From an uncultured Bacilli bacterium (GTDB taxonomy: Bacteria; Bacillota_I; Bacilli_A; RF39; UBA660): 35,203 bases of DNA. The translations under genes were made by a program, and so were the position numbers. This document shows positions 30,684 to 35,203 of this stretch, one piece after another (position 1 is the first letter of the stretch; the number at the start of each line of letters is the position of its first letter). The stretch lies in contig CANRDE010000010.1 in assembly GCA_947629325.1 (NCBI GenBank), positions 1 to 35,203 of the forward strand. The letters run 5' to 3'. Under the pieces are notes generated by a model. The model ran no database searches. It was not told where the DNA came from and saw nothing but the letters and a program-made list of their open reading frames with translations.

Positions 30684-31706
30684 CTACTTTTTTTCTATCA
30701 AAGATTCGAAACCTGTTCCTATAATCTTTCTATATTCTTCTTTAAATCTTTCATATTCCTTTTCCCAAGAACTATAATAATACCCCCCCCGATTATCAGG
30801 AAGATTATAATTTTCTTTTAAATATTTTCCCAAATAAGTTGTAAATTTTGTTGCTCCATATACATTCAAATGAGCATGATTGTAATAATCATGAGAATAA
30901 TCAATTCCTAAATCAATCTTGTTAAAATTTAAAACTTCATAATTATTATTTTCACAAATTTCTACAATTGTATTCAATTTTTGCATAACATCTTCACTAT
31001 ACAATTTTGGAGATACAATAAACAAAACATTTAATTTTTCCTTATTTATATAATCTATTAGTTCGTTAAATTCTTTATTAACATCTTCTGCTAAAGGTGC
31101 TGTTCCTTTAATCCAAGGGACCTTTTTTTGAGGATCAATTCCAGAAGTATATTCATTATAATAATATCCTTTAAATAAGTCGGAACGTGTAAACTTATAT
31201 TCATTTATATTTTTATATGAACTATGATAGGTCAAAAAACTAAAATAATAATTAATATGTTCTTCTTTTGGAATATTAAACATTTCTAAATATTCTTTAA
31301 CTGCTTCGAATCTATTTGTAGATGGCTTAATTGAATCTACTACCCTTCTTATAGCACCCTCTTCTGGATATATAACTGTAGTATTAGAAATGTCAATTAC
31401 ATAAACTTTGGGTTTCTGTCTCTTTTGAGCTTCTTTGATTAAATGCTTTACAGAAATAAATTGCTGAGCATCAGTAGACAGCATTCCAGTCGTAAAACCA
31501 TATTCATGAAAAGCTAATACAGTATTAAAATGAGCATAAGCATTACTGCCACCAAAATATGCTATATCTAAAGAATTTTTGGGTTCTTTATAAAAATAAG
31601 TAACTGAATTTTTAGTTATTCCTAATATCGAAAAAACCCCATTCCATATTTGACAAAAAATTATTAAGAATAGACTTATTTTAATTAAATTTTTTAAGTA
31701 CTTCAT
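30684..31706 (-). CDS. SGNH-type membrane-anchored protein, paralogue 2, altered triad
   Basis: Paralogue of the protein at 24648-25691 with an N-terminal anchor, FGGSNAYAHFN (Ser54) and a C-terminal NHAHLNVYGATKF. At the place of Asp277 of paralogue 1 this protein has Asn276, while the His (279) is kept. A nearby Asp273 is present in both. The change may make it inactive as a hydrolase or transferase, or the nearby Asp may take over. It starts two bases after the MBOAT gene, so it is the direct partner of that enzyme, as DltD is of DltB. Confidence 0.8.
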   Translation of the reverse strand: MKYLKNLIKISLFLIIFCQIWNGVFSILGITKNSVTYFYKEPKNSLDIAYFGGSNAYAHFNTVLAFHEYGFTTGMLSTDAQQFISVKHLIKEAQKRQKPKVYVIDISNTTVIYPEEGAIRRVVDSIKPSTNRFEAVKEYLEMFNIPKEEHINYYFSFLTYHSSYKNINEYKFTRSDLFKGYYYNEYTSGIDPQKKVPWIKGTAPLAEDVNKEFNELIDYINKEKLNVLFIVSPKLYSEDVMQKLNTIVEICENNNYEVLNFNKIDLGIDYSHDYYNHAHLNVYGATKFTTYLGKYLKENYNLPDNRGGYYYSSWEKEYERFKEEYRKIIGTGFESLIEKK

Positions 31707-31708
31707 AA

Positions 31709-33238
31709 TTAAAAGCCTCTATAAATAAATGTCGCTGGATCATAGCCTGGCCCATACATTCCAAAAATTATTACAGAAAAAATAAGTAAATAAATTATTG
31801 CCCATCTAAAAACTATATTTTGTCTAAATAATTTATCCAATACATTTTCTTTTCTTTGCATTCCTTCAACTATAAACATTGCAATTAAAGATATAATTAA
31901 TACTCTAAAATCTAATAAATCTAAACCAGCAGTATAAAGTGATGAATTGTCAACTAATACCCAAGGATTATAGACAAAAATATGTTTTATTATATCAATC
32001 GCATTACCAACAGATGTCGCTCTAAAAAATATCATTGAAAATGAGAATAATATAAATGTTCTTATGCATTGATATAATTTATAACTAAATGCTTCCGTAT
32101 TAATTCCTATTTTTTTATTAATATTTTGTGATAACGGTCCAAATAAATCTTCTAAAAATATAAAGAAAAATTGCAATAAACCAGAACCAATTATATAAGT
32201 ATAGGCCCCGCCATGCCAAATTCCTATTAATATCCACATTATTAACATAGATAAATATAAAGTTATTTTTTTACTTACTTTTTTACCAAATATCTTTTTG
32301 AAAAAATTACCAATTTTTTGAATAAAATTAGATTTCATTAAAGGGTAAAATATATAATCTTTAAGCCATGCTCCTAATGTAATATGCCAATTACGCCAAA
32401 ATTCAGTTATTGTCCTAGAAAAAAATGGACTTGTAAAGTTTTCTGGTAATTCTATACCCATAATTTTAGAAATTCCCATAATTATATCAATAGATCCTGA
32501 AAAATTAGTATACAATTGTAAAGTAAAGAATATGGTAGCAATTATAATATATGTTCCATTAAAAGTACTTATATCACCATACACAGTATTTACGAATATA
32601 GCTAATCTTTGCGAAATTACTAATATCTTAAATAAACCCCAAAAAATTCTAATTAATCCTCGACATAAATTATCATAATTTAGTTTATGTTTTGTATATA
32701 ATTCCTTTTCCATTTTATCATATCTTATAAATGGCCCAGACGTTAAAATAGGAAAATAAGACATAAATAAAGCACATTTTAAAATATTCTTTTGGGGGTT
32801 ACATATTTTTCTATAAACATCGACAATATAACCAATCATGATTAATGAATAATATGAAAGCCCTACCGGTGAAGAAAAACTAACCATATTGAATTGTTTA
32901 TTAATATGGAATAAATTATTAAAATGGTTAGCAGAAACAATAAATAAATTGCTATATTTTAAAATTAAGAGTTCACCTAATATTATTATTATTGATAACA
33001 CCAAAAAAATTTTGGATTTTTTAGTATTCTCATATTTGTGAACCAGTAATGCGCCAAAATACGCGGATAATAAAATAATAAGCACATAAATAACATTATT
33101 GACAGTTAAAGCATTATAAAATAAAAACGTTAAGCTTGATGCTAGTAGTACTATCCATTGTAATTTTTTGGGAATTACAAAATAAATGATTAAGGTGATT
33201 ATTGAAAAAGTTAAAAATATTAAAGATGTTAAAACCAT
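31709..33238 (-). CDS. MBOAT-family O-acyltransferase (DltB/AlgI/PatA-like)
   Basis: A 509-residue protein with about 11 membrane helices. EFWRNWHITLGAWLKDYIFYP (residues 279-299) and GIWHGGAYTYI with the catalytic His342 are the family marks. Such enzymes take an acyl group from a carrier protein inside and pass it through the membrane to a surface polymer. The start follows GGGAG and lies three bases after the VOC gene. The neighbouring ACP and FkbH-like genes suggest that the acyl group is a glyceryl or related three-carbon unit. Confidence 0.92.
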   Translation of the reverse strand: MVLTSLIFLTFSIITLIIYFVIPKKLQWIVLLASSLTFLFYNALTVNNVIYVLIILLSAYFGALLVHKYENTKKSKIFLVLSIIIILGELLILKYSNLFIVSANHFNNLFHINKQFNMVSFSSPVGLSYYSLIMIGYIVDVYRKICNPQKNILKCALFMSYFPILTSGPFIRYDKMEKELYTKHKLNYDNLCRGLIRIFWGLFKILVISQRLAIFVNTVYGDISTFNGTYIIIATIFFTLQLYTNFSGSIDIIMGISKIMGIELPENFTSPFFSRTITEFWRNWHITLGAWLKDYIFYPLMKSNFIQKIGNFFKKIFGKKVSKKITLYLSMLIMWILIGIWHGGAYTYIIGSGLLQFFFIFLEDLFGPLSQNINKKIGINTEAFSYKLYQCIRTFILFSFSMIFFRATSVGNAIDIIKHIFVYNPWVLVDNSSLYTAGLDLLDFRVLIISLIAMFIVEGMQRKENVLDKLFRQNIVFRWAIIYLLIFSVIIFGMYGPGYDPATFIYRGF

Positions 33239-33241
33239 AAA

Positions 33242-33625
33242 TTATGCTCCCTTCTCAACTAATTCAATTAATCCTAAATCCCACATTAAAAATGCGACTT
33301 TTTTATTTTCAAATAAAATTGCCTTTTTAGGTTCTCTAACTAAAAAAGCCCCATCATTTTGTAATTTAGATATAGTCAACTCTATATCATCTACTTCGTA
33401 ACAAGTGTGATATAAATATTGTCTTTTCTTTAAAATGTTTTCTACGACTTTGCCAGTAATAAGTTCAATTTTAATACCGTCATCTAAAGTTAACATACAT
33501 AAATAAGCGTCTTGATTAGAATCATAAACAATATCACTTATATCTTTAATTTTTAAAAAGTTTTCTAATTTAGCAATCATTTTTTCTATATCATCGGTTG
33601 CAATCCCAATATGATGAAATTTCAT
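33242..33625 (-). CDS. VOC-family (glyoxalase / methylmalonyl-CoA epimerase-like) protein
   Basis: A 127-residue protein with two beta-alpha-beta-beta-beta units. Candidate metal ligands are seen at FHHIG (N-terminus), IKIELITG, LYHTCYEV and GLIELVE, which is the H-E-H-E set of the family. ATG at 33625 follows GAGGTG; the GTG at 33634 overlaps the ribosome site. Lying between ACP and MBOAT genes, it may change the stereochemistry or oxidation of the carrier-bound acyl unit. That is inference; the substrate is unknown. Confidence 0.75.
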   Translation of the reverse strand: MKFHHIGIATDDIEKMIAKLENFLKIKDISDIVYDSNQDAYLCMLTLDDGIKIELITGKVVENILKKRQYLYHTCYEVDDIELTISKLQNDGAFLVREPKKAILFENKKVAFLMWDLGLIELVEKGA

Positions 33626-33659
33626 ATTATACACCTCTTATAATTTGATTATAACAAGG

Positions 33660-33683
33660 AAAAATAACTATTGCTAGTTATTT
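33660..33683 (-). terminator. Weak terminator between ACP and VOC genes
   Basis: On the minus strand, AAATAACTA and TAGTTATTT (33662-33670 with 33675-33683) with a GCAA-type loop, followed by five Ts. A TATAAT follows before the VOC ribosome site, so there may be partial stop and restart here. Confidence 0.4.
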
Positions 33684-33920
33684 TACTCTATTTTCAATAA
33701 TATCGGCCATTTCACCAACATTCTTCATTGTTGTAACTTCACCCATATTGAATTTAATACCAAATTCTTGTTCAACTGCTACGATTAAATTAATATGTTC
33801 AAGTGAATCCCAATCTTCTATATCATTTGATGTTGTTGCATCAGTTACTACTATGCTTTCATCATCAAATACATCTCTAAAAACGTTATTAAGTCTTTCA
33901 AATATTTCTTTTCTTTCCAT
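33678..33920 (-). CDS. Acyl carrier protein
   Basis: An 80-residue acidic helical protein with the phosphopantetheine site DWDSLEHI (Ser near residue 39). Its start overlaps the FkbH-like stop (TAATG), so the two are made together. In this pair the ACP would carry the glyceryl group formed by FkbH and present it to the MBOAT enzyme, the role DltC has in D-alanylation. No fatty-acid genes are nearby, which supports a dedicated role. Confidence 0.92.
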   Translation of the reverse strand: MERKEIFERLNNVFRDVFDDESIVVTDATTSNDIEDWDSLEHINLIVAVEQEFGIKFNMGEVTTMKNVGEMADIIENRVK

Positions 33921-35203
33921 TATCTTTCCACCTCTATTACATTATTTTTATTTTTATAACCATCTACATTTAATTTGTAGGTTTTATTACCTTTCTCATC
34001 TTCACTTTCTAAAGTAAAGCCTTGTAAATCATAAAATTCTTTAACCATTTTATTTTTTAAGGTTGGATAATAATATCCATATATAGTCTCAATATTGGCC
34101 TCTTTGGCTTTTCTAACCAATTCATCCATCATGGCAAATTCCATATTACGTTTTAAAACTCGGCAGCTCATTATCCATAAATCAATATGTAATTCTTTAC
34201 CTTTAATATGGCCAATCACCACCGAAATAACCCCATTATCCCCAAATATATCTTCAAGCTTACCATAAATTTTAATATACTCATCACTATTAGCTACTTT
34301 TTCAATATCAGCTAAGCTATATCTTTTGGTAGTTAAATTAAATTGATTGCTTTTATTTGATAATTGACTTATTCTTTCTAAATAAATAGGTTTAAATGAA
34401 CTAATTTCCGCATGCATTTTTAAACTTTTTAAATAATCGTCATAATTGTCAAAAGTACTCATCATTTGACTTCTTTTAGCATTATCTTTATATAATTCAT
34501 TTTTCTTTAAATCTTCTTTAGAAAAATTAGTCATTTCAAAATAACCATTATGATCAATTATTCTAATATAATTTTCTGGAGTATCAATTTCTGGTATACC
34601 AATACCTTCAACTGTTGATTCTACAATATGTCTTTCAGCGGGATTATCATCAACAAAAACAAATGAATCTGCTCCTAAATTAAGTTCTTCAGCAATATCT
34701 TTCATATTCATATTTTTAGGATTCCAATTAGCTTTAATAATGATAAAATCTTCTGGTTTTAAAACTCCGGCTGGATGATTTAAACCAGCTATAGCATTCT
34801 CATATTCATTTTTCGAATTAACATTTAATATAATACCTAAATTTTTATGTTCTTTTAAATAATTTTGAAATTCTTCATAAACTTGCCCACTTGGAACTTC
34901 TGGCCCGATTGCTAAATTTTCAACACCATCATCGCCAACAATTCCACCCCATAAAGTATTATCTAAATCTAAAACAAAAGCTTTTTTATTTTTACCATAA
35001 ATAGATTTAATAATATTAGCCAAATTAAAAGCTAAATAAGGGATTGCGGGTACTTCTAAAGCATATTTATACATGTGCCAATAAAATTGATTGCTCCATT
35101 TATCTAATCCATAACAACTTGATAAATAATTAATATCATTAATAAAGAAATTATTATGATTATTAGCATATTCATATATTTTATTATTTAATCTATTAAT
35201 ATA
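33920..35203 (-). CDS. FkbH-like HAD-IIIC protein (partial, runs off the right edge)
   Basis: The frame stays open to the window edge, so the N-terminus is missing. The upstream codons read on through SSCYGLDKWSNQFYWHMYKY, a typical FkbH stretch, so the Met at 35074 is internal. The HAD motif is AFVLDLDNTLWGG, followed by FVDDNPAER. The C-terminal part is a GNAT-like domain (ISQLSNKSNQFNLTTKRY, then IDLWIMSCRVLKR). FkbH enzymes take 1,3-bisphosphoglycerate and load a glyceryl group on an ACP with loss of phosphate. It is coupled to the ACP gene that follows. Confidence 0.92.
   Translation of the reverse strand, partial: YINRLNNKIYEYANNHNNFFINDINYLSSCYGLDKWSNQFYWHMYKYALEVPAIPYLAFNLANIIKSIYGKNKKAFVLDLDNTLWGGIVGDDGVENLAIGPEVPSGQVYEEFQNYLKEHKNLGIILNVNSKNEYENAIAGLNHPAGVLKPEDFIIIKANWNPKNMNMKDIAEELNLGADSFVFVDDNPAERHIVESTVEGIGIPEIDTPENYIRIIDHNGYFEMTNFSKEDLKKNELYKDNAKRSQMMSTFDNYDDYLKSLKMHAEISSFKPIYLERISQLSNKSNQFNLTTKRYSLADIEKVANSDEYIKIYGKLEDIFGDNGVISVVIGHIKGKELHIDLWIMSCRVLKRNMEFAMMDELVRKAKEANIETIYGYYYPTLKNKMVKEFYDLQGFTLESEDEKGNKTYKLNVDGYKNKNNVIEVER

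Overview
The window comes from an AT-rich, low-GC Gram-positive bacterium (Bacillota, Bacilli-like). Evidence for this is the recU-PBP1 gene pair, a parE-parC pair, a ylbD-ylbE-like pair, a SpoVIF-family protein, a DUF3048/YerB-like protein, strong AGGTG/GGAGG ribosome sites and sigma-A type promoters with 17-base spacers. The cell has a peptidoglycan wall. TGA is a real stop (the WecB gene ends on it), so this is not the Mycoplasma code. Species cannot be named from the sequence; an uncultured, possibly host-associated lineage is a guess.

Positions 1-1980 hold the least ordinary part: a tandem array of similar cassettes. Each complete cassette has a tiny, very hydrophobic peptide gene on the minus strand (27 and 29 residues). 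A short plus-strand RNA is convergently transcribed over its 3' end. A divergent plus-strand gene follows; it is intact at 1248-1889 and decayed at about 600-820. Between the two divergent promoters sits a GAAC-N4-GTTY inverted repeat that fits the Gram-positive LexA/DinR box. The layout is that of a type I toxin-antitoxin locus (compare par of pAD1, or TisB/IstR), predicted to be switched on by the SOS response. The duplicated copies differ in sequence but keep the RNA-RNA pairing.

Positions 2097-6308 (plus strand) are wall and recombination genes: an M15B D,D-carboxypeptidase, RecU and a class A penicillin-binding protein. Positions 6391-9021 (minus) form a self-contained phosphorelay: 7-TM hybrid histidine kinase, HPt protein, and a single-domain receiver with no output domain. 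An AMP-binding acyl-CoA synthetase-like enzyme with an odd His/Gly repeat follows (9077-10912), then an RNHCP zinc-ribbon protein and two small membrane proteins.

Positions 12286-16318 hold iron-sulfur cluster assembly (sufC, a strikingly short sufD-like gene, sufS, sufU, no sufB) beside a TtcA-like tRNA thiolation enzyme that would need such a cluster. Positions 16398-23487 hold a DUF6512 membrane protein, ylbE, ylbD, parC, parE, a membrane-anchored acidic disordered protein and SpoVIF.

Positions 23553-35203 (all minus strand, read from the right edge inward) are a surface-polymer cluster. The order is FkbH-like enzyme, acyl carrier protein, VOC protein, MBOAT acyltransferase, SGNH protein, WecB, GT-C membrane glycosyltransferase, GT2, GtrA flippase, a UbiA-type decaprenyl-phosphate phosphoribosyltransferase-like enzyme, a second SGNH paralogue and a DUF3048 protein. 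FkbH, ACP, MBOAT and SGNH together look like a Dlt-type decoration pathway. In it a glyceryl unit from 1,3-bisphosphoglycerate, rather than D-alanine, would be loaded on the carrier protein and moved across the membrane onto a polymer. The other genes would make and flip lipid-linked sugars for that polymer. This pathway is inference from family and context.
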